The position numbers and the translations under genes were made by a program. 41,625 nucleotides of DNA from contig JADGAP010000010.1 of NCBI GenBank assembly GCA_015231965.1, forward strand, positions 1-41,625, read 5' to 3'. Below the pieces are notes generated by a model that saw only the letters and a list, made by a program, of their open reading frames with translations, had not been told where the DNA came from and ran no database searches. This document shows positions 17,233-25,307 of this stretch, piece by piece (position 1 is the stretch's first letter; each line of letters starts with the position of its first letter). The DNA is from Magnetococcales bacterium (GTDB taxonomy: Bacteria; Pseudomonadota; Magnetococcia; Magnetococcales; JADGAP01).

Positions 17233-19221
17233 ATGACGCCGCTGGACCCCTCGAACCTGCCCGAGGTGGATTCAGAGGGCCTCGCCCCCATCGCCTCTCG
17301 CCCCGCCGTCCCGGCGGTGTTGGACGACCGGGCACCGCCGTTTCGCCTGCTGCGCTATTTTTCCCTGGCCAGCTTCGTCGCCATGACCGTGGCGGCGCTG
17401 GCCCTGGGGGCTTTTTTCCGGCAGGTGGAGATGAACAACGTGCTGCGTCTGGGGGAGAGCCAGAACATCGCCCTCACCCGGGCCTTCGCTAACTCCATGT
17501 GGCCGGTGATCAGCGGCTTTCTCAAGGAGGGCAAGCCGGTGACCCGGGGCCATCCCCTGTCGCCCCATCTGGATCAGGAGCTGTCGGTCCTGATCAAGGA
17601 TCTGGCGGTGGTGAAGATCAAGATTTTCGACACCCACGGCCTGACCATCTATTCCACCGACCCCCGGCAGAGCGGCGAGGATCAAGCGAAAAACATCGGT
17701 GTGCAAGCGGCGCTGAAAGGCAAGGTGACCAACAATTTGATCCACCGCAAGGGCGTGCCTTCGTTTGACGGGGTGGTGGAGGATCGGGATCTCATCTCGA
17801 CCTACGTTCCGGTCTATCGGGCCGGCGAGGTGCGAGGGGTCTTCGAGCTGTATTACGACGTCACCCCGGTGCTGGAGCGAATGAACGCCACCCAGCAGCG
17901 GGTGACGGGGATGGTCGGGCTGCTTTTTGTGGTGTTGTACGGCATTCTCCACGTCATCGTCCGGCGGGCGGACCGCATCATGCGGGAGCAGCGGTTGCAG
18001 CTGAACCGCTTCGTCGATGAAATCGAGGCGATGAACGACACCCTGGAGCGGCGGGTGAAGGATCGCACCGAAGTGCTGCGCATCACCAACAAGGTGCTGA
18101 AGCAGGAGATTCTGGAGCGGCAACAGGCGGAGGCGGAGCTGCGCAAGCTCACCGGGGCGGTGGAGCAGAGCCCGGTTTCGGTGGTGATCACCGACGCCAT
18201 GGGCCAGATTGAATACGTCAACCCCAAATTTTGCGAGGTGACGGGCTACTCCCGGGAAGAGGCGCTGGGCAAAAATCCCAGCCTGCTCAAGTCCGGGGAG
18301 TCGCTGCCGGAGGCGTATCGCGAAATGTGGCGGGTGATCTCCAACGGCGGGGTGTGGCGGGGGGAGTTTCACAACCGGCGGCGGGACGGCGGGCTGTTTT
18401 GGGAGATGGCCACCATCTCGCCGGTGCGCAACAAGGCGGGGCGCATCACCCATTATCTGGCGGTCAAGGAGGACATCACCCAACGAAAATTGCACGAAAA
18501 GGCCCTGGAGGACGCCCGTCGCCACTCCTTTCAACAGGAGAAAATGGCGGCGGTGGGAACCCTGGCGGCGGGAATCGTTCACGAAATCGGCAACCCGATC
18601 ATGGCCATCTCCGGTCTGGTGGAAGAGCTGCGGGACATGACCCACGACGCCGAGGCGATCAACTTCCTGGAGATGATTCGCGAGCAGATCAACCGGCTGT
18701 CGGGGATCACCCGGGACGTTTCGGCCTTTTCCATGCCGCAAATGGACGAACCGCAGTTGCTCGACCTCAACGGCCTGGTGGAAGGGGCGATGCGGTTGAT
18801 GCGCTTCGACCGGCGGATGCGGCAGATCGAGCGGCGGCAGGACCTGGACCGGGAGCTGTCGGCGGTGATGGGCTCCGACAATCAGTTGCGGCAGGTGTTG
18901 ATCAACCTCATGATCAATGCCGCCGATGCCCTGGAAGGGGTGCAGGACCGCCCGCGGGAGATCGTGGTCTCCACCACCCGGGATGGGGAGGGGCGGGTGC
19001 GGCTGACGGTGGCGGACAATGGCGTTGGCATGGATCCTGAAACGCGAAGTCGCGCCCTGGACGCCTTTTTCACCACCAAGCCGGTGGGGCGGGGGACGGG
19101 ATTGGGGCTCTCGTTGTGCTACTCCATCGTGAGCGAGCATCACGGGAGTCTGGAGATCGAATCCGAACCAGGGGTGGGAACCAAGGTGCATATTGTGCTG
19201 CCGGCGGGAGACGACGGGTGA
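17233..19221 (+). CDS. Membrane PAS sensor histidine kinase
   Basis: Sensor kinase of 662 residues paired with the NtrC-type regulator that follows. TM1 is at about 42-62, a periplasmic sensor region at 63-220, and TM2 at about 224-243. A coiled segment leads to PAS (about 305-420), a His-phosphotransfer helix with GIVHEIGNPIMAIS (His450), and an HATPase domain with N-box NLMINAADAL, G1 DNGVGMD and G2 GRGTGLGLS. The GIVHEIGNP form of the H-box is typical of NtrB-like kinases. ATG 17233 has GGGAGG eight bases upstream. The stop overlaps the regulator start (GTGA). The sensor region matches that of the GGDEF-EAL protein at 12643-15147 (for example GVPSFDG and DLISTYVPV). Confidence 0.93.
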   Translation: MTPLDPSNLPEVDSEGLAPIASRPAVPAVLDDRAPPFRLLRYFSLASFVAMTVAALALGAFFRQVEMNNVLRLGESQNIALTRAFANSMWPVISGFLKEGKPVTRGHPLSPHLDQELSVLIKDLAVVKIKIFDTHGLTIYSTDPRQSGEDQAKNIGVQAALKGKVTNNLIHRKGVPSFDGVVEDRDLISTYVPVYRAGEVRGVFELYYDVTPVLERMNATQQRVTGMVGLLFVVLYGILHVIVRRADRIMREQRLQLNRFVDEIEAMNDTLERRVKDRTEVLRITNKVLKQEILERQQAEAELRKLTGAVEQSPVSVVITDAMGQIEYVNPKFCEVTGYSREEALGKNPSLLKSGESLPEAYREMWRVISNGGVWRGEFHNRRRDGGLFWEMATISPVRNKAGRITHYLAVKEDITQRKLHEKALEDARRHSFQQEKMAAVGTLAAGIVHEIGNPIMAISGLVEELRDMTHDAEAINFLEMIREQINRLSGITRDVSAFSMPQMDEPQLLDLNGLVEGAMRLMRFDRRMRQIERRQDLDRELSAVMGSDNQLRQVLINLMINAADALEGVQDRPREIVVSTTRDGEGRVRLTVADNGVGMDPETRSRALDAFFTTKPVGRGTGLGLSLCYSIVSEHHGSLEIESEPGVGTKVHIVLPAGDDG

Positions 19222-20675
19222 ATCCGGATCCAGGGGGGAACCTTCCGGCGGGGGAGCGGAGCGCCGGCATCGTCGCGGCGGAACCCGCCGACGGCTTGAC
19301 CGTGTTGGTGGTGGACGACGAACCGGCCATCCGGCAGGTGCTGCTCTCCACCCTGAAAAAGGCGGGCTATGACGCCGAAACCGCCTCCGACGGCCCCGAG
19401 GCCCTGCAACGGCTGCGCAAGGGCGACGTGGACGTCATGCTCTGCGACATCCGGATGCCCGGCATGGAGGGGATCGAGGTGATCAAGCGGGCGCGAGAGA
19501 TGGGGCTGGAGACCATCTTTCTCATGATGACCGCCCACGCCTCCATCGACACCGCCATCCTGGCCATGAAGGCCGGGGCCTACGACTATCTGACCAAACC
19601 CCTGCACAAGGAAAATTTGCTGCTTCGGCTGCGGCAAATCGCCAACATCATCGGTCTGCGGGATCAAAACCGCACCCTGCGCAGCTTGGTCCAGGAGGGG
19701 GAGCAGGAGAAGTGCCGCCCCATCTCGGCGGCGATGATGGATCTGGACCGGATGGTGCGCAAGGCCGCCCCGTCGGACTACACGGTGCTGATCACCGGCG
19801 AAAGCGGCTCGGGCAAGGGGGTGCTGGCGCGGCAAATGCACCGCCGCAGCCGCCGCTCCACCGCCCTCTTCGTGCCGGTCAACTGCGGAGCGATTCCGGA
19901 AAACCTGCTGGAGAGCGAATTTTTTGGTCACGTCAAAGGGGCCTTCACCGGGGCCGACAAGATCAAGAAGGGGCTCTTTCTCGAAGCCGACAAGGGCACC
20001 CTCTTTCTCGACGAAATCGGCGAGCTGCCGCTGCACCTGCAAGTCAAGCTGCTCCACGCGCTGGAGGAAAAACAGGTCCGCCCGGTGGGAAGCGAACAGA
20101 GCAAACCGGTGGACGTGCGGATCATCGCCGCCACCAACCGCAGCCTGGAAGATAAAGTGGCGGCGGGGAGCTTTCGCGAGGATCTCTATTTCCGGCTCAA
20201 CGTTTTTCACATCCATATCCCCCCCCTGCGACAACGACGGGATGACATTCCCCCGCTGCTGAACTATTTTCTGGAGAGGGGGGGGCGCCGCGAGGGGCGG
20301 GCCGGGGGGTTCGTGCTGGACGGCGAGGCGGAGGCGGCGCTCAAGGCCTACGACTGGCCAGGCAACGTGCGCGAAATGGAAAACGTCATGGAACGGGCCA
20401 TGATCCTGGCCGACGAGGGGATGATCGGCCTGTCGGAATTGCCCCGCCATTTCGAGCCCCCCGCCTCCTCGGAAGGCCCCGGCGTGAAATTTTCCTCTGG
20501 AGCGGAGGGGGGAACTCTGCGGGAACGCTTGCGGGCCATGGAGGCGCGGATCATCCTGGAGGCCATCGAACAGGCCGGAGGGGATCGCAAACTGGCGGCC
20601 AAGCAGTTGGGCATCGGGCTTTCCAGCCTCTACCGCAAGTTGGAGCAAGCCGATCTCCCCGACGTGTTGACGTAA
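19218..20675 (+). CDS. NtrC-family sigma-54 response regulator
   Basis: Response regulator of 485 residues. The receiver (about 28-140) has acidic VVDDE, phospho-acceptor Asp77 (MLCDIRMPG) and YDYLTKP. The AAA+ domain (about 165-395) has Walker A GESGSGKG, the sigma-54 contact loop GAFTGA, Walker B TLFLDEIGEL, and LRQRRDDIP. The Fis-type helix-turn-helix lies at the C-terminus (GGDRKLAAKQLGIGLSSLYRKL). I chose GTG 19218 since it overlaps the kinase stop by four bases and has GGGAG seven bases upstream; the longer open frame into the kinase gene is a shadow. Its targets are unknown. The flanking cytochrome operons are reasonable candidates. Confidence 0.93.
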   Translation: MNPDPGGNLPAGERSAGIVAAEPADGLTVLVVDDEPAIRQVLLSTLKKAGYDAETASDGPEALQRLRKGDVDVMLCDIRMPGMEGIEVIKRAREMGLETIFLMMTAHASIDTAILAMKAGAYDYLTKPLHKENLLLRLRQIANIIGLRDQNRTLRSLVQEGEQEKCRPISAAMMDLDRMVRKAAPSDYTVLITGESGSGKGVLARQMHRRSRRSTALFVPVNCGAIPENLLESEFFGHVKGAFTGADKIKKGLFLEADKGTLFLDEIGELPLHLQVKLLHALEEKQVRPVGSEQSKPVDVRIIAATNRSLEDKVAAGSFREDLYFRLNVFHIHIPPLRQRRDDIPPLLNYFLERGGRREGRAGGFVLDGEAEAALKAYDWPGNVREMENVMERAMILADEGMIGLSELPRHFEPPASSEGPGVKFSSGAEGGTLRERLRAMEARIILEAIEQAGGDRKLAAKQLGIGLSSLYRKLEQADLPDVLT

Positions 20676-20709
20676 TCGGCGGGACGGCGAAAAAAGAGAA
20701 CGGATCCTC

Positions 20710-20887
20710 AACCCGTCTTATTCATGAATTTCGTCGCGAAAGCGTCCAGGCCGCGTCAGGCCAAGGCGCGCGCCGCTTGACGACCGGAACCGTGCTATTG
20801 CACGGTGAGGATCGGCGAGCAAGCGCAACGCAGGCATGGCGCGGTCCTGGTGCGCTTGCAGCAGAAATTCATGAATTAAGACGGGTT
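20710..20887. mobile_element. 178-bp MITE-like element with about 23-bp inverted ends
   Basis: The left end AACCCGTCTTATTCATGAA continues as TTTC (20710-20732). The right end at 20864-20887 is its inverse with one extra base. No coding capacity is evident inside; it contains a hairpin ACCGTGC-TATT-GCACGGT (20789-20806). The right-hand 74 bp recur upstream of sbcD (7952-8025), and a degenerate end lies at 153-176. It occupies most of the gap between the NtrC-type gene and the Sel1-repeat gene, so it may alter expression of the operon that follows. No target duplication was seen. Confidence 0.65.
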
Positions 20888-20941
20888 CAACCTTGGCGGC
20901 GACGCCGACCGGAAAAATCCGGCTGGAGGAAGGAGAATACG

Positions 20942-21607
20942 ATGGGGAGCGGATGGGTGAAGACGGGGGTGTTGACCTTGGCGCTGCTGGCCGCTTGGCC
21001 GACTGTGGCGCGGGCCGACGCCGAGGAGGACTATCAGCGGGGGTTCGAGGCCTACCAGGACAACGACTGGATCAACGCCATCGCCATCCTGCGCAACGCC
21101 GCCAGCAGCGGGCACCTCAAGTCGATGGTGCTGCTGGGCGCGGTGCTGGACCGGGCCGAAGAGGATCAGGAGGCGGTGAAGTGGTACCGCAAGGCGGCGG
21201 AGATGGACAGTCCCGCCGGGGCCATGGGTCTGGGGCAGATGTACGACAAGGGTGAGGGGGTGTCGCGCAAGGATCCCGACGAGGCCTTCAAATGGTTCAG
21301 CAAGGCGGCGGAGCAGGGCCACGCCCCGGCCAAGTACGCCCTGGCCAACGCCTTTCGCCACGGTTTGATGGGGCAGCCGGTCAATCCGGATCGGGCCGCC
21401 CAGTGGCTCAAGGCCTCGGCGGCGGACAAATACACCCCGGCGATGATCGATCTGGCGGAGGTCTATCGCAAGGGGCTGTTGGGGGTCAAACCCGACGCCG
21501 ACGCCGGAGAGCAGCTGCGCAAGGAGGTGCGCGCCCTGGAAGCCCAGAGCCGCGAGGAGTCCACCGTGGTGGAAAAGGCCAAGCCCGCCCCCGCCAAGGG
21601 GAAGTGA
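20942..21607 (+). CDS. Periplasmic Sel1-repeat (TPR-like) protein
   Basis: Secreted helical-repeat protein of 221 residues. The signal peptide ends near VARA (residue 25). Sel1-type repeats follow, for example AVKWYRKAAEMDSPAGAMGL then GQMYDKGEGV, AFKWFSKAAEQGHAPAKYAL, and a third copy with AAQWLKASAADKYTPAMIDL. Such repeats usually form protein-protein scaffolds. AAGGAG six bases before the ATG supports the start. The gene opens a four-gene operon with a monoheme cytochrome (two-base gap) and two propeller proteins, suggesting an assembly or scaffolding role for that periplasmic complex. The specific partner is not identifiable. Confidence 0.85.
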   Translation: MGSGWVKTGVLTLALLAAWPTVARADAEEDYQRGFEAYQDNDWINAIAILRNAASSGHLKSMVLLGAVLDRAEEDQEAVKWYRKAAEMDSPAGAMGLGQMYDKGEGVSRKDPDEAFKWFSKAAEQGHAPAKYALANAFRHGLMGQPVNPDRAAQWLKASAADKYTPAMIDLAEVYRKGLLGVKPDADAGEQLRKEVRALEAQSREESTVVEKAKPAPAKGK

Positions 21608-21608
21608 C

Positions 21609-21971
21609 GTGATTCGCGCGCCGCGCTCCCGCCAGCCCGCCGCCGCCCGGGGGGGAAGGCGTTGGGTGGGGTTCGGGGTGGTCCTTCTGCTGGCCACCGG
21701 GGCGCTCCCCGCAGCGGCGGGGGACATTTTTCACGGCAAGGCACTTTACGAACAGCACTGCGCCCGCTGTCACGGGGAAAACGGGCGGGGAAAATTGCCC
21801 GGAACCCCGGATTTCACTTGGCGCGGCGGCCCGGCCAACGGGCTGCAACAACCGGACATCCGTCTCAGGGAGCGGTTGCAGGGCGGTTCCGGGACCTGCC
21901 CCGCCTTTCGCGGCGTGATGAGCGACATGGATCTACTGGACGTGATCACCCACTTGAGGTCTTTCCATTGA
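21609..21971 (+). CDS. Small monoheme cytochrome c
   Basis: Periplasmic class I-type cytochrome c of 120 residues starting at GTG. A signal peptide or N-terminal anchor spans about 18-38. One heme motif, CARCHGENGRG (51-61), is followed by a likely axial Met104 in FRGVMSDMDLLDVITHLRSF, the usual C-terminal helix of small c-type cytochromes. An extra Cys97 is unpaired within the protein. It begins one base after the Sel1 gene and its stop overlaps the next start (TGATG), so it is translated as part of the operon. It probably shuttles electrons to or from the propeller-protein complex (inference). Confidence 0.87.
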   Translation: MIRAPRSRQPAAARGGRRWVGFGVVLLLATGALPAAAGDIFHGKALYEQHCARCHGENGRGKLPGTPDFTWRGGPANGLQQPDIRLRERLQGGSGTCPAFRGVMSDMDLLDVITHLRSFH

Positions 21972-23098
21972 TGCCGCCATTCCCCACCCCCCTGAAACTC
22001 CTTCTGGCATCCACCCTCCTGCTGGCCACGGCGGGCTGCCAGGAGAAAAAACCCCCCGCCCCCTCCCCGGCGGATTACCGGGTGCTGGATACTTTCGAGG
22101 TGGGGGAGAACGTCTACGTCCGATCGTTGATGGTGGAGCCGGAAAAGGACGCCTTGTGGGTGGGCACCTCGGTGGGGGTTCACGAGGTGGGGCTGACCAA
22201 CCGGCTGGTGCGGCAAACCTTTACCCGGGAGCAGGGGCTGGCCAACGAATATGTTTTTTCCATCGGCAAGGACGCCGAGGGGGGGATCTGGTTCGGCACC
22301 AACGCCGGCGGGGCCTCGCGCTACAAGGACGGCAAGTGGCGCACCCTCTTTCCCATGCACGGTCTGGCCGACTACTGGGTCTACTCCTTCGCCAACCATC
22401 CCGACGGTTCGTTGTGGATCGGCACCTGGGCCGGGGTCAACCGTCTGGAGCCCGCTACCGGGCGAATGACCACCTACGTCAAAGAGTTGATCAACGAGTG
22501 GGTCTACGCCATGGGGGTGGACTCCAAAAAGCGGATCTGGTTTGGCACCGAGGGGGGGGTCAGTCGCTTCGACGGCAAGCAGTGGGTCTCCTGGACCCAC
22601 GCCGACGGCCTGGGAGGGGGCAACGAGGAGAACGCCCCGGCCAGCGCCAACACCGGCCTGGGCACCCGCAACCGCCACGATCTGGGGGTGTTGAGCGGCG
22701 GTGCCCCGACCTACAATCCCAACTACGTCTTCTCCCTGGTGGTCCACCCCGACGACACGATCCACGCCGGCACCTGGGGCGGCGGCGTCTCCCACTTCGA
22801 CGGCAAGAAATGGCGCAACGCCACCACCAAGGACGGCTTGCCGGGCAACATCGTCTACAGCATGGTCCGGGATCCCTTCGGCAACGTCTGGGCGGGGAGC
22901 AACAACGGGCTGGGGGTTTGGCATCAGGGCAAGTGGTCCTTGTTCAGCGACAACATCAAGCTCCAGGGGGAGAACATCTATACCTTGGCGGTCACCCCCC
23001 AGGGGGAAATTTGGGCGGGGGCGCGGGGCAAGGTGGCGCGAATCGGTCTGCCGGGCGAGACCGCCCGAGACGGCGGTCAGAGCGGGAAAGGGAAATAG
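21971..23098 (+). CDS. Lipoprotein with a seven-bladed regulator-type propeller
   Basis: This 375-residue protein has a lipobox-like LATAGC (Cys23), then one beta-propeller domain. Seven blade motifs of the two-component-regulator-propeller type are visible: LWVGTSVGV, IWFGTNAGG, LWIGTWAGV, IWFGTEGGV, IHAGTWGGG, VWAGSNNGL and IWAGARGKV. Between blades 4 and 5 is an inserted loop (GNEENAPASANTGLG onward). Such propellers are best known as periplasmic halves of hybrid two-component sensors, but here no kinase is fused. The start overlaps the cytochrome c stop. It is paralogous to the next gene. A role in sensing or in binding a partner is likely; the ligand is unknown. Confidence 0.82.
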   Translation: MPPFPTPLKLLLASTLLLATAGCQEKKPPAPSPADYRVLDTFEVGENVYVRSLMVEPEKDALWVGTSVGVHEVGLTNRLVRQTFTREQGLANEYVFSIGKDAEGGIWFGTNAGGASRYKDGKWRTLFPMHGLADYWVYSFANHPDGSLWIGTWAGVNRLEPATGRMTTYVKELINEWVYAMGVDSKKRIWFGTEGGVSRFDGKQWVSWTHADGLGGGNEENAPASANTGLGTRNRHDLGVLSGGAPTYNPNYVFSLVVHPDDTIHAGTWGGGVSHFDGKKWRNATTKDGLPGNIVYSMVRDPFGNVWAGSNNGLGVWHQGKWSLFSDNIKLQGENIYTLAVTPQGEIWAGARGKVARIGLPGETARDGGQSGKGK

Positions 23099-23101
23099 AC
23101 A

Positions 23102-24622
23102 ATGGATGGAAAATGGTTAGCGGCAGTGACCTCGATGATGGTCGCGGTGGCGGGCGTCTCCTACTACGCCGGAACGCAGCAACAGGGGGAGGCCCCGCCG
23201 CCGGTTTCGCCCTCGGTCGCCTCTCCCCCGGTGAAGCCCCTGGGAGTCGCTCCGGCGGCCCAGGCGACGCCCAAGGCTCCCGCCGCCGCATCGTCGGCTC
23301 CGGCGGCTCCCGGAACGCCCGCCGCCTCGCCCGCCGCGACCGGGGTGCCGGGGGAGATTCGGGCGGCCCCGTTGGCCCCGGGGGCGGTGGTTCCCCCCAA
23401 CCATCGGCCCATGGACCTCCCGCCGGGCATGGCGGCCCCTTCCGCCGTCAAACCGGGAGTGCGCTTCACCCACTTCCGGGTGGGAACCCGCAACGTCAAG
23501 GATATGCTCACCGAGGGCGACTCCGTCTGGGTGGGCACCTCCGGCGGGGTGATCCGCTATGACACCGTCACCGAGGAGTACAAGCTCTTCGACAATCAAA
23601 ACGGCAGCCTGCTGGCCAACGGCGTGTTTCACGTCGGGCGGCTCTCCAAGCAGCGGATTTCGGTGGGAACCTACGGCGGCGGTCTGTCGGTGTTGGACCA
23701 ATCCACCATGAAGTGGGAAAATTTCAACATCAAGGACGGTCTGGCCGACGCCTTCGTCTACGACGTGATGGAGACCCCGGAGGGCGACCTGTGGGTCGCC
23801 ACCTGGTCGGGGGCCAACCGGATCAAGGGCGGCGATTTGAAGGACCGCTCCAAGTGGGAAACCTTCACCGTGGAAAACACCCAGGGCGGCCTGCCCAACG
23901 ACTGGGTCTATGGCCTAGCCAACGGCAAGAACGGCGAGGTGTGGCTGGCCACCGAGGGGGGCCTGGCCCGTTTCAAGGAGGGCCAGTGGGACCACTGGAC
24001 CCACAAGGAGGGGGTGGGCGCTCCCTACGAATTGGTCAAGGGACAGAGCGATTTTCAGAACGATCCGGGGCGCACCTCCAGCCATCACGCCCGGCAAAAG
24101 CAGGAGCAGGGGTTGGGGGAGGTGACCACGGCCTACAATCCCAACTACGTCATCTCCCTGGCGGTGGACCGGGAGGGGGTGGTTTGGTGCGGCACCTGGG
24201 GGGCGGGGCTGGCCCGCTTCGACGGGAAAAAGTGGACCAACTACGCCATGAACGACGGTCTGCCCTCCAACTACATCTTCATGCTCCACCAGGATGAAGA
24301 GGGGCGGCTTTGGGTGGGCACCAGCAAGGGGCTGGCCCGTATGGAGAAATCCGGCGGATTCACGGTCATGACCACCGCCGACGGCCTCTACACCAACAAC
24401 GTCTTCTCCATGGCCCGCAGCCACGATGGCTCCCTGTGGGTGGGCAGCTTCGGCGGCGTCGCCCGCATCTATCCCGAGGGATCGGCCCCCGCTCCGGCTC
24501 CAACGCCAACGCCAGCGGTTCAGGTTCCCGCGGCCCCGGTTCCGGCGGCTCCGGTTCCCGCTCCGGCGGTTCCGGCGGTTTCGGCCCCGACGACCCCGGG
24601 GAAAGCGGCGCCCTCGGTCTGA
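23102..24622 (+). CDS. Membrane-anchored seven-bladed propeller protein
   Basis: This 506-residue protein has one N-terminal hydrophobic segment (about 5-24) and a long Pro/Ala-rich linker to about residue 105. Seven blades follow (VWVGTSGGV, ISVGTYGGG, LWVATWSGA, VWLATEGGL, VWCGTWGAG, LWVGTSKGL, LWVGSFGGV), then a Pro/Ala/Val-rich tail. The loop between blades 4 and 5 is enlarged as in its upstream paralogue, and both share YNPNYV just before blade 5. It starts three bases after the previous stop. The last 103 bp overlap the 3' end of a convergent gene (24520-25284). It probably faces the periplasm, tethered by its N-terminus; its function is unknown. Confidence 0.82.
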   Translation: MDGKWLAAVTSMMVAVAGVSYYAGTQQQGEAPPPVSPSVASPPVKPLGVAPAAQATPKAPAAASSAPAAPGTPAASPAATGVPGEIRAAPLAPGAVVPPNHRPMDLPPGMAAPSAVKPGVRFTHFRVGTRNVKDMLTEGDSVWVGTSGGVIRYDTVTEEYKLFDNQNGSLLANGVFHVGRLSKQRISVGTYGGGLSVLDQSTMKWENFNIKDGLADAFVYDVMETPEGDLWVATWSGANRIKGGDLKDRSKWETFTVENTQGGLPNDWVYGLANGKNGEVWLATEGGLARFKEGQWDHWTHKEGVGAPYELVKGQSDFQNDPGRTSSHHARQKQEQGLGEVTTAYNPNYVISLAVDREGVVWCGTWGAGLARFDGKKWTNYAMNDGLPSNYIFMLHQDEEGRLWVGTSKGLARMEKSGGFTVMTTADGLYTNNVFSMARSHDGSLWVGSFGGVARIYPEGSAPAPAPTPTPAVQVPAAPVPAAPVPAPAVPAVSAPTTPGKAAPSV

Positions 24623-25284
24623 TCGGCGCTCCGCGCGTCCAGGAACGATGGGGACAAGGTGGAGATGACAAAGCGTCGGCTGTAGGCGGGCAGCAGCCGA
24701 CGCACCCATTTCAGATGGAACAACACCTTTTTCCGTTGCACCGGATCGTCCAGATTGTCCATCCCTTCCAGACCGGCGGCGGCGCTCATCAGCATCAGGG
24801 CCCGCCGCCGTTCCACGCGACGCCACCGCGTCATCCGCTCCACCGCCCGGTGAATCGTGGGATCCACCCCCGCGTCCTCCTGCAACTCCATGGCCGCCGT
24901 TCGTTGCGCCAGTTGGGAAAACTCCCGCACCACGGTGCGGACGTAGCGGACCCACAGGCGGTCCGCCACCACAATCGCCGCCACGTTGACCAGCATCATG
25001 ATGCCCACCGCCCGGGCGGTCTCCCGGGCCAACTCCGGCAGCGGCCCGCCGTGGGCCGAGGCGTGGATGCGGAACAGGTGCTGGTCCAAAATGTCGCGAT
25101 ATCGATAGTAGAGATAGACCATCACCCCCCCCACCAGCAGGGTTTGCAGCAGCAGCAACGCCTTGAGCATCCAGCTCTGAATCTGATGGTCGATCAATGG
25201 ATGGTGTCGTTGGTCCTTGCCGCTGGGGCAGGTGGGGCAAACGGCGGACTTGACGTTGCGAAACAGAAGATCGAAGGGTGCCAT
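24520..25284 (-). CDS. Two-TM membrane protein with cytoplasmic CPTC motif, function unknown
   Basis: Predicted inner-membrane protein of 254 residues. A cytoplasmic N-terminus with CPTC (possible metal or redox site) precedes TM1 (about 39-58), a short periplasmic loop, and TM2 (about 85-105). A basic helical region follows (WVRYVRTVVREFSQLAQRTA) that looks like a HAMP-type exit helix. The C-terminal tail is Gly/Ala/Thr-rich and lies antisense to the end of the propeller gene. It begins 23 bases after the seven-heme cytochrome gene and is the last gene of that operon. Its architecture parallels the first gene of the operon (26126-26683). I do not recognise a family. Confidence 0.7.
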   Translation of the reverse strand: MAPFDLLFRNVKSAVCPTCPSGKDQRHHPLIDHQIQSWMLKALLLLQTLLVGGVMVYLYYRYRDILDQHLFRIHASAHGGPLPELARETARAVGIMMLVNVAAIVVADRLWVRYVRTVVREFSQLAQRTAAMELQEDAGVDPTIHRAVERMTRWRRVERRRALMLMSAAAGLEGMDNLDDPVQRKKVLFHLKWVRRLLPAYSRRFVISTLSPSFLDARSADQTEGAAFPGVVGAETAGTAGAGTGAAGTGAAGT

Positions 25285-25307
25285 GGGATGACAATCGCTC
25301 CGGAGTT

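Noticed and set aside
20777-20941. N-terminal extension of the Sel1-repeat protein
   Set aside because: It runs through the MITE-like element. The signal peptide and the AAGGAG site fix the start at 20942.
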